Shown in pieces: positions 11,152 to 24,065 of a stretch of 64,000 bases of DNA. The notes beneath the pieces are model-generated. The model did not search any database. It saw only the letters and a list, made by a program, of their open reading frames with translations, and was not told the origin of the DNA. Position numbers and translations under genes: made by a program. Location: the NCBI GenBank assembly GCA_014898415.1, contig RCTD01000031.1, forward strand, positions 310,001-374,000. Direction: 5' to 3'. This DNA comes from Stromatinia cepivora (Eukaryota > Ascomycota > Leotiomycetes > Helotiales > Sclerotiniaceae). Position 1 is the first letter of the stretch; each line of letters opens with the position of its first letter.

Positions 11152-14100
11152 TTAGTCCAAATTTGCTTCTATCGCCTTTCTACCAAATTCGATAGAAATT
11201 TCAAGTTCTTGAGAAGCATCTTTATTGTCCTTTTTATTTCCAATCTTTCTTGAATATTTATTCGAATATTTTGTAACGGATTTTGTATTTGTAATCAAAC
11301 TTTTTGATGATTTCTAAATACAACTTAAATAACGAATAAGGACTTTTAGTATTATAGATTTCTGTTCAATATTGAAGAAATAATCCTTTCTCTTACTACT
11401 AAATCTTGCAGAAGGCTTTTTTACTGGAGAACGATTCATCTATTCTCTATTTAATTTACAATCTATATCAGGGATTGAAACAGTACTTTGTATTTCAAAA
11501 GATCCAATTAAAGATAGATTGAATGATATTACAGATTAATTCTGAATCGGTTTTCGCCCTACAATTTCTTTTCCTTTTCCAATAAACTTCTTTAATATAG
11601 ATTGAAATTTCCCAATAGAAGATTCTCTATCAACTAGATTTACAATCTCCCAATTACTAGCGTTTTTTTTATCAAGGAATTTATTATCTTCGAAATCCTT
11701 ATCACAAAGAATTTCTTGCCTTTGTAAAAGCACATTATAATCTACAAATAATGATTGATTTCCCTATTGCTTTTCTTCATTTTGAAACATTTCAAATTGG
11801 ATGGCCAAATCTGTCATTATAAGATTACGCCATCGTTTATACCAAAACTCGAATTTATTATCATTGGTTTCGAATAATTTGTTTGCTATTCCCTTTATAA
11901 TATTAGAATCCCAAGATAAATATTCTAAAAAGGTTATAGAAAGATAATCTTGTAGAATAAAATTGATATTAAGAAAAAAGGATCAGGGGATATAAAGGCT
12001 TTCTTCATTAAATTCGTTTAATTTAAAAAAGATAATCTAATTTTGAAGAAATCTTTGAAGGTTTTTGTAAAAATTATTGTCCTCTATATTCTTTTCGTTT
12101 GAAATTATAATTAGATAAAAAATCGATACCAAAATCGATCTACAGGATCCAAAAAAACTGATATATCTCAAAATAGTATCTAATCGAATTACAATTGTTC
12201 AGAATTCAAGCCTAATCAAGGTCCTTCAACAAAATTGATTCTTTCGTTCAACTTTCTGGAAAACTTTCTTTCTTGTTACCCAATCAAAATTATATTATAA
12301 TTGACAGATGAAAGAATATTTCTTTAGAAGTTCCCGAATTAAATTATCATTACCATTTAACTTATAAAAAGCAAGAATTTGATGCTCTTTATGAAAACTT
12401 TTAATCGATTCCCCTGGTTTAAGAAGGTCGACCACGATAATCATTCTTTTTGAAGCTTCTTTTTGTTTACCTTTGGAAATTAGATGGAAAAGGTTAAAAA
12501 AAGAATAACAAAAATTAAATTTTTTATTACAATTAGGAAAATATAATACAAACAAAAATACCAATACAAAACGAAATTCTTTATTCTCCTGAATATAAAT
12601 AATAGTATACTATAAAACAGAATTGTATCTTAAAAGAAATTGAATAATCGAAAAGTAACAATTCGGGAGTGGGTTTCCTTTAAAAACTTTGCGGAAATAC
12701 TATTCGTAAATAGTGAAAACATTTTCATAAATATTTTGTAAATCGAATTTATTTTTTTGTTTAAAGATATATTGAAACAAAGGGATGTGTAGGGTAAATT
12801 GGTTTTTAAAGGATTCTTTATTTGGTGATCCTAATAGAAGAAGGTTATTTTTGAAAGCTTTATTAGAATCAGGAGAATAGAAGTTCTTTATTGAATCGAA
12901 TCGATTGGGGTTGAAGGTTTGCTTTAACTATTTCAGAGCCAAAAATTGATACAGATGGAATCAAGAATAGAATGCCTCTATCAATCTTATTTCATCAATA
13001 TATTCTCGATTCTTGGTAACAGTAATCAATCTGTTTTATAGTTCTTTAACCAAAATATACTTCGACTTTAGATCGAAAAGCTTTATTAGAGTATATAAAT
13101 AGTATATATATAGAGTATCTATAATAACTTGCTCTTCTAATGATACAACAACTTTCCATTCTATTTAATCGGCAATATATCCGTCATCCATTAAAGAATA
13201 CTATCCCTCTTCAAATTGGTAATCTAAATTGCAAGAATAGCTTTTCAACTCCCATAAAGAATTTAAGATCGTTTTAAAATTATCGAAGGCTGAATTATCA
13301 TTATTTGAAATAAACTCAGTATTATAATCAACTATACAATAACAAGATACAAATCTATCCAGAATAGATAAATAAAAAAGGGCTTTTTTCGAAAAATCAA
13401 AATGATAACCTTTCTTTTCCCATTTATCAATATTCACAGTTACAGATTCCGAAATTGATACAATCACTTGGAAATGGAGAAATCGGCGTATACAAGGGGT
13501 ATCTGATATAGCAACTATTTCCAATCATTCTTCAGTATTAGATTCCTCTTCATCATCATCATTATTGAAGAGTACCAGAATAGTTTCTATAACAATCATT
13601 TCGCAAATAGGCTTATCCCCTTATTAAACTTCAAAAGGATTTTCGTCTTCACAATATTCTTTCAGAAATCTAAGATTATCAAAAGTAAATCTATAGATTC
13701 TGAAGACAGGATTCTATACAAGATTATAAGGAAAAGATATCTAATCTTTTTTGTTCTTTATATCGGCTTTCGTAATGAATCTATATATAATACAGAAATC
13801 TATAAGACTGTACTTTTTAGCTCCCTTGCCTTTTTTTCATACAAAGCGTTCAGTTATATATCCGTTCAGAAACTTTATAAGAATTTAAGGGCTAAAGCGA
13901 AAAGTATAATAGACTATATCTATTCTTATTGAAATACCATTTAAACTTATATTTTCCAATTAGAAACAAACGAAAACTTTTCCTTAAACGATTATCCAAA
14001 TTCTTTCGAGATTTTTAAGACCTTCTTTAACTCTATTACAATATTATTCGACAAATTGAATTGTATTGTTATTTTTAACAAAATAACTGACCTTGAAAAA

Positions 14101-14400
14101 ACCAATTGTTTTATAAAACTTTTAACCTTTGATTTAATCTTTTATTTTATTTATAAAGTTTCCAATAAGGTTAACAATACTTATAGAATAATTGAATCAT
14201 TATTCAAGAGCATTATATTTTTCTTTAACTTTAAAAGTTTTAATAAATGTAAATACTTCGATTTTGTTGTTGAAGGAATGATTTTTGTATTGGATAAGAA
14301 AAAAAATATTATTGCCAATAAAGTGGGAGGCTATAATCTAATTAGATCCTTTTTCAGATATTATATTAAAATTTAAATAAAAGCTTATATAAATAGTAAA
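11152..14400 (-). pseudogene. Element 3 additional reading frame (about 1,000 codons), unidentified
   Basis: On the - strand one frame stays coding-like from about 14,400 down to a TAA at 11,152-11,154. By hand reading it contains about 30 stops in about 1,080 codons, roughly a third of what such AT-rich DNA would give by chance. The open stretches at 13,201-13,524, 12,295-12,564 and 11,536-11,733 all lie in this frame. Features seen are an acidic run (DDDDEEE at about 13,545), a stretch FDFSKKALFYLSILDRFVSC and a lysine-rich C-terminus (KKPSARFSSKRK, then SNKYSRKIGNKKDNKD). It is neither Pol nor a recognised envelope, and I do not know the family. It lies in sense orientation between integrase and polypurine tract, the usual place of an additional ORF. 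The start is uncertain. Confidence 0.6.
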
Positions 14401-14789
14401 ATAAGTATAAACAAAGAATTGATAATTTCAAATCAAATTATTAAAAAGAATAGATTTTAAAGAGAAAATATTGAACTATTCAAATATTGTTCAAGAATTG
14501 TTCGCAAATTGTTCAAAAATGAGATCGATGGTATAATAAGTTTTTTCAAAAAGAATTCAAATATTTTTTCCTTTTTAAGGATTATAAAGCTTTCCTTATC
14601 GAACTTTTTAATTGGCAATCAAAAGTTTATAATAACAATTTCTCTTTAATTTATTATATTTACTTTCTTTTTTCTGATTCTATATCGTTTTACAATTGAA
14701 TAAAAAATAATTCTTAATTATTTGTTATCTTTTATTTGAAAGATTATAAATATTTAGAAACTCGGTTCTTTTGATTTATTCATTTATAC

Positions 14790-15990
14790 AAATCCTTAGA
14801 ATTATTATTTACAAAGAGATTTGAACATAAAACATATTTCTTGAAATAAACGCCTGTATAGATTCCATCAAACAGGATACCATCCATTTCTTCAAAGATA
14901 TATATAGAAAGACCCTTCAATTTCTTTATCACTTTATAAAATCTATATCACTTAAAAGTAAGTTTTGTATTGCAAGATATATCGATTTTTGATCAAAAAT
15001 CGTAATATAGAATTATATCTCCAATTCGAATATTCTTATTCAGTATTTTGTAATCGAAATCATATCGAAGTTTATTATCTTCCTTGTAACGCTATTTGCG
15101 AAGGATTGTTTTTTCAATATCTTCATTTAACATTTTTAATTATTATACTCTAATAACCAATAAATCTTCCTGGATTCGTATACTTTCCCAATCAAGGATT
15201 CTTTAAATCGTATACATAATTTCAAAAGGCAATATAGCTTTCCGTTTATAAATCAATTCAAACAATGTTTTGTTTATCGATTTATGAATTGAGATATGAT
15301 CAACGAATAATACTGTTTCCAACCATTCAGATTATTTACGCCCTCCTTATAATAAACAGGAAAATGCTTTCGCAATAAAATAATAACCTTTTTCTATTAT
15401 TCCATTGATTTATAGATAATAGACTGATATCTTGATTTTATCGATTCCATACTTTTCGCAATAAACAAATACAGCATCTTTATTCTCAAACCTTTCATTC
15501 ATAATGATTTCTTTAAAGAAACCATAACGATAGATTACTTCATAAAGGAATTTGGCAATTGTTTCCGAAATAGTATTCCGTAAGGCTTTAACTTCCATCC
15601 AACCATTCAGATCTTTTCGTAGAACAATGAGGTATTTGAATCTATAATCGTTAGGCATTTTTGTAACATCTATATCAATTTTATATCAAATATCTGAAAC
15701 CCAAATGGCAATCATTGGTTTATTTGTTTGTTTGGACAATCTGAATTAGCAAACAGAACAAAAAGTCATTCAATTTTTCATATCCTTATATATCCCATTC
15801 TACTAATAACAATTGTATACTTTAGTATACAATGATTCTAGACCCTTATAATCAAGTTCTTTATATATTCGAGCCATAATTTTTGTTTTTTCGATTAGAT
15901 TGTTGTTTGTTATTATATAAGCGGGAGGTAATCCGTTTTTTCCGGATTCTGAATAGACAATGATTCTTTATACAAAAATTGAAAGCTTCC
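14790..15990 (-). pseudogene. Element 3 integrase, decayed
   Basis: The open stretch 15,410-15,658 reads YRFKYLIVLRKDLNGWMEVKAL, then EIIMNERFENKDAV and YGIDKIKISVYYL. This is the Gypsy integrase core: 'R.DLSGWvEa.aL' surrounds the first catalytic Asp, followed by a decayed 'ii.D.G.En'. The Asp of the second block appears as Asn (MNERF). Downstream to about 14,790 a 'l.EMDG' C-terminal block is visible (EEMDGILFDGIY). A zinc-binding segment precedes the core to about 15,990. Not functional. Confidence 0.8.
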
Positions 15991-15999
15991 TTTTTGAAA

Positions 16000-17830
16000 A
16001 TTTGCCAATCCTTTGTTGATATATTTTTAGGTCTTTATAGCGTAATGATATATTGAACGATTATTTGTATCCTTTTATTTTTGCCTTCCAAAATTTGAGA
16101 TAGTCTTAAAATTTTGGAGTTATTTATATTTATTATTGGATCTATCCACAACAAGTTTAGATCTGCAATAATCGAATCATCAATATCTTCTTTATATTCT
16201 TTGTTAATATTATCTAAAGCAATTTGCGGTCGTTGTAATAAAGCATTTGTAGCAATATTTTTGTTTCCAGGAATATATTTGATATCAAAGTCGAAAAGTT
16301 TGATCCAAGTAATCCATTTTATAATTAAAGTATTAAATAAATCTATAACTATTCTATTTAGTTGAACTACAAATATATTTATATTAATTTCTAAAAGGAA
16401 ATGAACATTATAAAAATCTCTTTTGTATTTTTATAGAGTTTTAAATATTCCCCTACATTCTTTTTTAATAATATTATAATTTCATTCAGTATGATTCCAT
16501 ATACCATTCTTATATCTAACAACAATGCAAAACTTATCATTATATATTTGACCTAGAATAGCTCCTCATCCTACCAAGCTAGCATCGACAGCGAATACAA
16601 TGGTTCCAACTTCAGATAAATAAATCAATAAAAGAAGGATTAAAGCCGAAATTAATTTGTCTTTCAATAAGATCATTGCAATATCATGATTAACAATTCA
16701 AATGAATTCTATATTTTTCTTTAATAATGTATAAAGAGGCTCTATAATAATAACGAAATTCTTTATTCAAAGTTGATAGAAGATATATACTTCAAGGAAT
16801 ATTCTAATTTCATGGTCGTTCGAACAAAATGGCCATTCAAGTATCTTAATGATTTTGGCAGTATCAGGACTTCTTTCTTCAGAATTAATATAATAGTTTA
16901 CGATTCGGATTTTATTGTAACATTATTTGGATTTGATATCAATAGTGTATTTTGTATATTCAATACGTTCTATTATAACATCCAGGTTTTTCAGATGCTC
17001 GATAACGAACTTCCTTAATCCAAATTCAACTTTAGCTTCATTGTATCGAGTTCTGGGATCCTTAATTTTAATATCATTCAAGTAAAGTATAGCAATATCA
17101 GGTATAATATCCCATAATATCCTTGATACAATTCTTACAAATTGAACGATCGAATTAATAGCTCTTTATAATAAAATAATGAATTTCATTAGATCAAAAA
17201 GGATTATAACAGTAATGATATCTCTACTCTTCTTATTTAGAGATATTTGATTATATCCAGAGAAAAAGTTAATCAAGGATGTTAATAAGCATTCAATTAT
17301 TTGTTTAACAAATTCCTCTAAATTTGAAGGTATATTTATATTTCGCAGGGTTACAGTATTTGCTTTTATTATTGTGATAATAATGCAATATTTACCAATT
17401 TCGTTCTTTTTAATTAGGTATTAAGGGTTTTGATATAGTCCTTCTCCTTTCTTTAATATATTTTGTTTGATATAGTCTTTTATCATTTCGATAGCTATTG
17501 GTAAGAGGGCTTTAGGGAGTACAAAACCAGGAGTTTGCTAGGTTTTATATAGTATTATCTTGATAATCTATAACAGGGCAATTGAAAATTTGATATTATC
17601 GACTTCCGTCTAATCAAAAACTAACATTACTTTTCGATTCTGTAGTAGTACAAAAAGAAATTCCTTTTTATATTTCCAAAGTATATTTCTGATATCTAAT
17701 AATACTAAATATTTTTGTGTTAATTGGAAGCCTTCAGGTCTGATATCGAAATATAATATCAAATACTTCGAAAAGGGACCTGATAATTGATATTTAGGGT
17801 ATTTTGTATATTCCAATTCTAGTCAATTAA
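16000..17830 (-). pseudogene. Element 3 reverse transcriptase and RNase H, decayed
   Basis: The - strand frame from 17,816 begins with a conserved pre-RT segment (FDIRPEGFQLTQKYL, then KEFLFVLLQNRK) that precedes RT in fungal Gypsy proteins. The RT blocks follow, including FSGYNQISL at about 17,255 and the catalytic ILYLNDIKI at 17,065-17,090, in which YLDD has become YLND. RNase H at about 16,680-16,370 starts with IVFAVDASLVG, its first catalytic Asp present, and ends with a 'DFDIKYIPGNKN' block at about 16,275. Stops are at Gln and Trp positions. Confidence 0.88.
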
Positions 17831-18370
17831 GATCATCTCCTGGGATTTCTTTATCGATATATTTTATTTCATTTGAGGGTTTTATTTTGTTCTTCTTTTT
17901 CTTATATATACTATTAACCAAAATGAGAATTTCGGATTTGATATCGGTTAGTTTCTTTTAGGTATCGTTTTTTACCCTAAATTTTTCCAAATCAAAATGA
18001 ATACTATTAATAGTAAAATATTCCTGAAATCCTTTTAATTCCGAATCTTCAATATTATCAAATATATCTTCGATATCAAAATCAAAATCAATTCGAACGG
18101 TATCTATGTTAAATTTTACAGAATTTAAGACTATTTTAAAATTTGGGATGTCAATCAGGAGTTCTGGGAAATGATTTTTAACGAATTCTTCAAATTTCCT
18201 TTCACTCTTAATGATATCTAGGATTTTTGGGAGATCACTGATATAATCCCTAGGATTTGTATTATCTATTTTTTTCTTGGTTTTTCAAAACCAGCCTTTA
18301 TAATATTTGCTTTGTATTTTGATCCAATCATTTAACAACCAGCTCTATTAATACCATTATTATTAATAAT

Positions 18371-18688
18371 CTATACAATCTGTTTATCTTCTTTATATTC
18401 AAAATCGATCTTTCCTATAAATAGATATGGTATCCCCAGCAACAATAGATCTTTAATATTATTCAAGATGAAGATATCGATAATATTCTTAATTCCTTTA
18501 AAATTGATTTCTATATCTTCAATCAATTTATACAAAATGATGGTACTTTTATTAAAGGTAATTATTGTCGCCTTATATTTGTATATTATAAATCCCAATT
18601 CTTTTGCAATTTCCAGATTCATCATATTGATTGTCGATCTCGAATTGATAATACTGTTAATCTTAATATTCTTATCTATAAGGGTCAT
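18371..18688 (-). pseudogene. Element 3 aspartic protease, decayed
   Basis: This frame is still open for 105 codons: INSIINSRSTINMMNLEIA, where the catalytic Asp-Ser-Gly-Ser of retroviral proteases has become NSRS, then LEIAKELGF and a second block DLLLLGIPYL ('illG.pwL' flap-side block). Position between gag and RT agrees. Both changes in the catalytic motif are G-to-A on the coding strand. Inactive even where the frame is open. Confidence 0.8.
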
Positions 18689-19439
18689 AATGATAATAGA
18701 TATATTATATATTTCTTTTGATTGATAATTAAAAAAAACATTTAAATGATTAATAGTTGCTAAAGCTGTTGCAGTTTTTTCGGCAGGAATTTCTGAATTT
18801 CTAAAAAGTTCTTTTCATTCTTCGATATTTACAATTAATACTTTCTTGAAAGTTTATTTAAAAAAATTTGGTATATATATAAAAACAATCCCAATTGTTA
18901 TTGGGATTTCAATTCTACAAATCCGTTCCAAAATTTTTATCAGGGATTTTATAATATAAATAATAACTAATACTTGTTTTTTTATTTTTAAAGATTTAGT
19001 ATAAAAGTTAGATATTCTATCCTTTCGTATTATACCATTCTTATCGGATTCAAAAAAGCCCTCCCCTCCCTAAAATTCTTTTACTTTATCTTTTTCGCTT
19101 TTATCAATATTTATGGTTTTATCTTTATTAAAGAATTCTTTCTTTAATCTTTTTTTTTCAATTTGATTTATTATTCTGAATAATACTTTTCGAGAAATGC
19201 TTAACGATTTTTGAGATTTATCAATTCCGTTTTATCCTATCGATTTGGATTTTTTAGATGATCGGTTTTGTGACCTTGAGGCTTCTTTAAACTAAATAGC
19301 TGTATTGATATTAATAATTTTCCTTTCTCGATAATTGATATTATTTACAAATATATTCCTTACGATTTTGATACTAAAGATTCCGAGATTCGGTGAGTTA
19401 TCTTCAATATTGGATTTCTTCAATCGCTTCTTTTGCTGG

Positions 19440-20960
19440 CTAAACCTATAAATTTTTATATGTATTTCAATTTGATAGCTCTTTAAAGAATCCTTTTACC
19501 TAAAGATTAAGAAAGGGTTGGGATGTTCTTTAGGATCAAATATAAAGATTCTGTATTTGTTATAGTGATACAATTCAATATTAATATTATTGATTTTCTT
19601 AGAGTAATTTTGTTTTATAATATAATCATTATTGTAAGGAAATCTTCCAAAGCAATAGTAATAGAGATAATCCTTTTTGTAAACTTTATTTATATCAAAA
19701 AGAATTCCTTTTTGTTTATTCTGAATAGAATAATTATTGTATTTTGTATTGCCTTTTCGATGAGTAATTTGATGTTGTAATAATGAGAAGGATAATTTCG
19801 AATCCTTTGTACCTTTGATTTTCGCCCTTAAATAATTTATGTTGAGTTTATTCAAGAGATCAATGATTTTATTTATAGTGTTCTCTGTTTTTTGTCCTTG
19901 AGAATAAGGCTTTGTATTAGTATCGGAGACAAATAAGGTTTTCATATATTTATATACAGTTTAGGAAACAATAGTTTGATGAAATTTAAGTCTTTCGTAA
20001 ATTCGAATAACAGAATCCTCAGAAAAGTATCATTTGTAGGTTTCATTTATCATTCTCTTGAAATTCACAAAAGCAGGATCATCGAGATCAATTTTAAGCT
20101 GTCTAATAATCTTCTTTCCCATTTAGATATGTAGGCCATGCAGAAATATCCTTTCAGCTTCGAATTCGGTGATCATATGATTATTAATGAATTGAATAAC
20201 CGAAAACGCAAATTTGGCAATATAATCCTTCATTATTATTAGATTTATATTATAATCCCCTTTATTCTTATTATACTAATTATCAACAAATTGATCAAAA
20301 AAGTCTTGGGTACCTATTATTTACTAAGTATCATAATTACAAAAATATCGGAGTAATATTGATCTCAATCCTTCTTTCCAATTATATCTAATAGAATTGT
20401 ATTCCAATATAAATTTGATTTGAATAGTAATAATATAATCATAATACCAAGAAAGTCGAGTTCGCATTTCCTTATCGGATATATCACAATCAATTTGCAA
20501 AGTATCCCAAATTGTAAGGAAATCAGATATATCGATCCTATTGAAAATGAAGGTAGTAGTACTTTTAATATATGGTATAATAAGGAATATATGTATATAA
20601 TCCTTAATGTAAATAGCAAATGGAATTTTTGATGGATTTTGTTATTGTTGATTTACTTCTTTTTCTTTTTTGGTTTTCTTTGTTTTTTCTTCTTTTTTAG
20701 TAGGATTTCTGTTATTATTAATAAAAAGTTCTTCGATGGATTCAAAAAGATCGATAATTGAAATAATAATATTATCCTTTGATCTTTGAAAAGTATTTTA
20801 TAGGAGATTCAATCTTATAAACAAATCAAAGTTATTCATTATATTATTATAATTTAATTGAAAAATATCTGATTCATTAGAATCTAATTCAATATTTGAT
20901 TTTCGATAACTTTTAGTATTTATAATTTTCTTTTAATAAATCTTTAAAAGAAAAAAAAAG
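19440..20960 (-). pseudogene. Element 3 gag with zinc knuckle, decayed
   Basis: The clearest part is 19,496-19,945. It carries YYYCFGRFPYNNDYIIKQ, which looks like one cysteine-rich knuckle whose other Cys and His residues were lost to RIP-type changes. Upstream (to about 20,960) the - strand reads as a lysine/glutamate-rich gag with many stops, including a run KKEEKTKKTKKEKE at about 20,690. The limits are approximate. Confidence 0.55.
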
Positions 20961-21587
20961 ATATATATAATCCTTCTTAGGGTTTTCTTTCTTCCAAAGG
21001 AACATATAAGTTTCAAATCCTTCAATTAAGAGTTTTTTAAGATATATCTTAAATTTTTAATTATTGATATTAAGGATAGTAATTTAGTATATTATATTTA
21101 ATTCTTTTTATTGCTCCAATACACATTTAGATATTCAAATAGCTTTAGAGGTATGTAAAGTATTCAAAATCCTTCAATATAATTGATCACATTTAGTCAA
21201 GATCGTTTTCAAGATTAGAGTTTTCTTGTTTATAAAAATAAATGATTTGTTTATAAATAGGGATTCTATTATATTTGAAATTTTAATATACTTTTAGCAT
21301 TATTAATTGTATCCCTAAATAGAACCTTCGTTGATATATTCCTTTCAAAATAAAAAATAGAATAATGGTTTTATTGAAAAATAATTTGTCTTCGATATAA
21401 TAAATGAACACAAATAAAAAAGCTTCGATAATCAAAACTTCCTTATTCAAAGTTTGACAATCCTACATTTTTGAAAGAGTTATTCTTTCAGAATCAATCC
21501 TATCCCCCCATTTACAAACTATTAATTTTATTTTCTTTTCAATTATAATTTTTTTGCAGATATATTTGTACAATATAAATTGTATAA

Positions 21588-21607
21588 TTCGAATCCAGTG
21601 TGGATTA
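21588..21607 (-). other. Element 3 primer binding site (tRNA 3'-end type)
   Basis: The + strand here reads TTCGAATCCAGTGTGGA followed by TTA. TTCGAATCC is the T-loop and T-stem 3' side of a tRNA, the next seven bases an acceptor strand and the next A a discriminator. TTA is best read as the CCA end after two C-to-T changes. On the - strand it is therefore the complement of the last 20 bases of a tRNA, four bases inside the 5' LTR. I cannot name the tRNA with certainty. Confidence 0.7.
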
Positions 21608-21611
21608 TTAT

Positions 21612-21902
21612 TATAAAGAAGGTAGATCGAAATATATATATCCTGATAGTATACTACAAAAGGAAATGGAAATTGGAATTGATCAGATTACATTGTAAAG
21701 GCTTTAAATAGTAAAACTAGTAGATTTAAATAATGGTTTAGATTATACATAAATGGGATACAAAAAGACTAATAGAAAACGATTGATTTTTTTCAAGAAG
21801 AAGGAAGCAAAATTCTCTCTTATATCTAACTACGAAGAATCATGTGATCATATGACTACGAATTAGCTATGTGTTAGGCCTTGATATCCCAACTTTCTCA
21901 CA
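21612..21902 (-). repeat. Element 3 5' LTR (right copy)
   Basis: 291 bp, TATAAAGAAGG at the left and TTTCTCACA at the right, followed by ATATT at 21,903-21,907. TGTGA at the outer end of the left copy and TCACA at the outer end here form the expected short terminal inverted repeat. The right, outer 71 bases hold 27 G/C, against 20 in the left copy. Confidence 0.92.
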
Positions 21903-22330
21903 ATATTAGGAATCATACTAATATTGATCCTGATATAAATGGAATAGATCGATTTTTTATAAAAGCTTTTATAAATATAATACCAAATATAAAGATATAT
22001 AAAGTTTGGGGGAACAAATATTATACTTATATCAATCTTAAGATTATTCCGAAAAAGTAGAGATATAATAAGTTGCAGGATATTTCGAAAATCGATATAT
22101 TTCTAAAATACTCAAAAGTTACAAACAAATATATCAAAGTATATTCTCCAAAGTTAGATTATACATTTCGATCAAACAGAATAATTATAAATAAATCTTA
22201 TCGAAAAGGAGATTTGAATCTTAAATTAAGAAATTGTGAATCAAACCTATAAAGAACAAAGAATATAAAATCAGATCGAAAACCTTGTAATAGATCAATA
22301 GTAAATAAAATATTTTCTCTATTTTTAATA
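21903..22330 (+). pseudogene. Element 1 integrase C-terminal part
   Basis: The element 1 polyprotein resumes after element 3. It reads NRSI-type linker, then WGNKYYTYINLKIIPKK (at about 22,009-22,060), the 'G.kcY.yi.pk.rp...kl' block found after the integrase in Copia proteins, then YSPKLDYTFRSNRIII ('yspe...i..SR.V.f.E') and RNCESN. The sequence 22,331-22,890 is a low-conservation linker between integrase and reverse transcriptase; its open stretch 22,397-22,675 is serine/asparagine-rich. Confidence 0.8.
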
Positions 22331-22889
22331 TTAAATGCGATATCTATATCATCTTTATTCCAAATATTCTCTCCAACAGATATTATATCGAATTCAATGA
22401 TTATACTAAGTACCCCAATTATCGAATTGAAACCAAATAAATTAGATATATCAATATCAATATACAATGAAAATGAAGATAGTAATATTCAGAAAACAAA
22501 TCAAGAATCTTTTTCTAAGGATACTTCAAATATCGAATCCATTATTTCAAAAAATCCAATCCAAAAGTTAACTTCTACAAACCCTGAATCTATATCGGAA
22601 ACAAAATTTAAGATCGTTTTAAATTTTATTGATAAATTTATTTCAATAAAATCAAAAAACGAAGTAAATCCATAATCATCTAAAACCAAACAAAAGGATG
22701 AAATGGACCTTGAAAACGAATCTTTAAGGTATCTAATACAAAAACAGAAAAGAGATATAGAATAAGATTTTGAAAAAGAATAGAAAAATAAGATTATAAG
22801 GACATTAATTGTAATATCTATATAGGCTAAAACTCAAGAAAGTATAAAACATATTATAATTACAATCCCAATTATTTACAAGATAGATT

Positions 22890-23699
22890 TTTATATCAAA
22901 GATAAAATCGTTTCAGATTTCATAATTTCATTGATAGATACAAACAATACAGAAAATGTAGTATATCCAATCGAAAAAGTTCTGGGAATTAAAATATTAA
23001 GAATTTATAAGAAAGCAATATTGGATCGAGAACATTCTGAAAAATGGAAGAAAGTTATTCAAAAGGAAATTATATCTTTAATTCAAAATAATATTTGGAA
23101 AGAATATATATTCCCTAAAAGAAGTAATCTGATTTCGACGAAATAGATATTTATAATTAAGACCAAGGATAATAAGGTAGAATAATTCAAAGCAAAATTA
23201 ATAACTCGAAAATTCAATCAAATACTAGGAAAGGATTATAACGAAATATTTATACCAACAATGAGATTAAATACATTCAGACTATTCCTAATTATCATTG
23301 TAAAGGAAAATTTGGAATACTTACATTTCGATATCAAAAATACCTTTACCGAATCGTATTTGAAGAAAAAGATCTACCTCGAATTATCCTAAGATATCAA
23401 AATCAAAAAAGAATATATACTACAAACCCTACAAAGCCTATATAATTTGAAACAAATTAAAAGGGATTGGAATTTACTATTAAAGAAAAAACTTTTAGGT
23501 ATAGATTTTATATAAAATTTGACAGATCTATATCTATATATATCCAAAGACCATAATATAATATTACTAATATATATCAACGATATTATTATTGCATTAC
23601 ACACATCATCGCAAATCATTTGGTTCGATGAAAAGCTATCAGCCCATTTTAATATTAAGAATTTAAGGGAGATTAATAAGATCCTAAATATTAAAATCA
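22890..23699 (+). pseudogene. Element 1 reverse transcriptase, N-terminal part
   Basis: The Copia RT is readable: ILDREHSEKWKKVIQKEI at about 23,015 ('A...p....W..Am..E...L..n.tW'), KIYLELS at about 23,370, the 'QaLYGLKQ..R.W' block as QSLYNLKQIKRDW at 23,430-23,472, and the catalytic LIYINDIII at about 23,567-23,592, where YVDD reads YIND. The frame is cut at 23,699 inside the RT by element 4 (target duplication TTCGC at 23,700-23,704) and resumes at 30,755. Confidence 0.88.
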
Positions 23700-23704
23700 T
23701 TCGC

Positions 23705-23986
23705 TGTCACGAATCGTGAACCACAGGAGGCTAACCATGTGATACCTCTTATCTCCTACGTCCATTGATAAACTGATCATCCGTATATATACATTATGAT
23801 TTATGCGATTTAGTATAGTAAAATAATAACCCTAATAATATATACATATAATTCTGCAGTTTACAAATGAATATTTATATATATATATCTAATCGTTTTT
23901 TACAAACTATAATTCTTTAATTGTAAATTTTAAAGAACATAATTGATCCTGTTTATTCAGCTCTATTATAATTTTTGTATATTATA
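23705..23986 (+). repeat. Element 4 5' LTR
   Basis: 282 bp, outer end TGTCACG, inner end ATTATA, preceded by TTCGC. The first 59 bases have 29 G/C by hand count, against 12 in the 3' LTR. The last 43 have 9, against 18 in the 3' LTR. Confidence 0.93.
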
Positions 23987-24065
23987 TTATCTACAATTCA
24001 TTTACAAGTGTCCGACCATTTAATGGTCTTCCAAATAATATCTCATTTTAATAATACCTTCTTAA

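Larger units (their letters stand above)
10686..21902 (-). mobile_element. Element 3, long Gypsy retrotransposon with an extra 3' reading frame
   Basis: 11.2-kb element in the - orientation with two 291-bp LTRs (5' LTR 21,612-21,902, 3' LTR 10,686-10,976). ATATT occurs at 10,682-10,686 (sharing one base with the LTR) and at 21,903-21,907, so the duplication is 4-5 bp. On the - strand the order is primer binding site, gag, protease, reverse transcriptase/RNase H, integrase, an unidentified frame of about 1,000 codons, polypurine tract and 3' LTR. RT before integrase is the Gypsy (Ty3) order. Its length well above the usual 5-8 kb is explained by the extra frame. Confidence 0.9.

Noticed and set aside
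11536..13524. Envelope gene in element 3
   Set aside because: No signal peptide, membrane anchor or cleavage site visible in the additional frame; left as unidentified.
14056..14376. 106-codon + strand frame as a gene
   Set aside because: It lies opposite the additional frame of element 3, has only AT-driven amino acids (Phe, Ile, Asn, Lys) and no motif.
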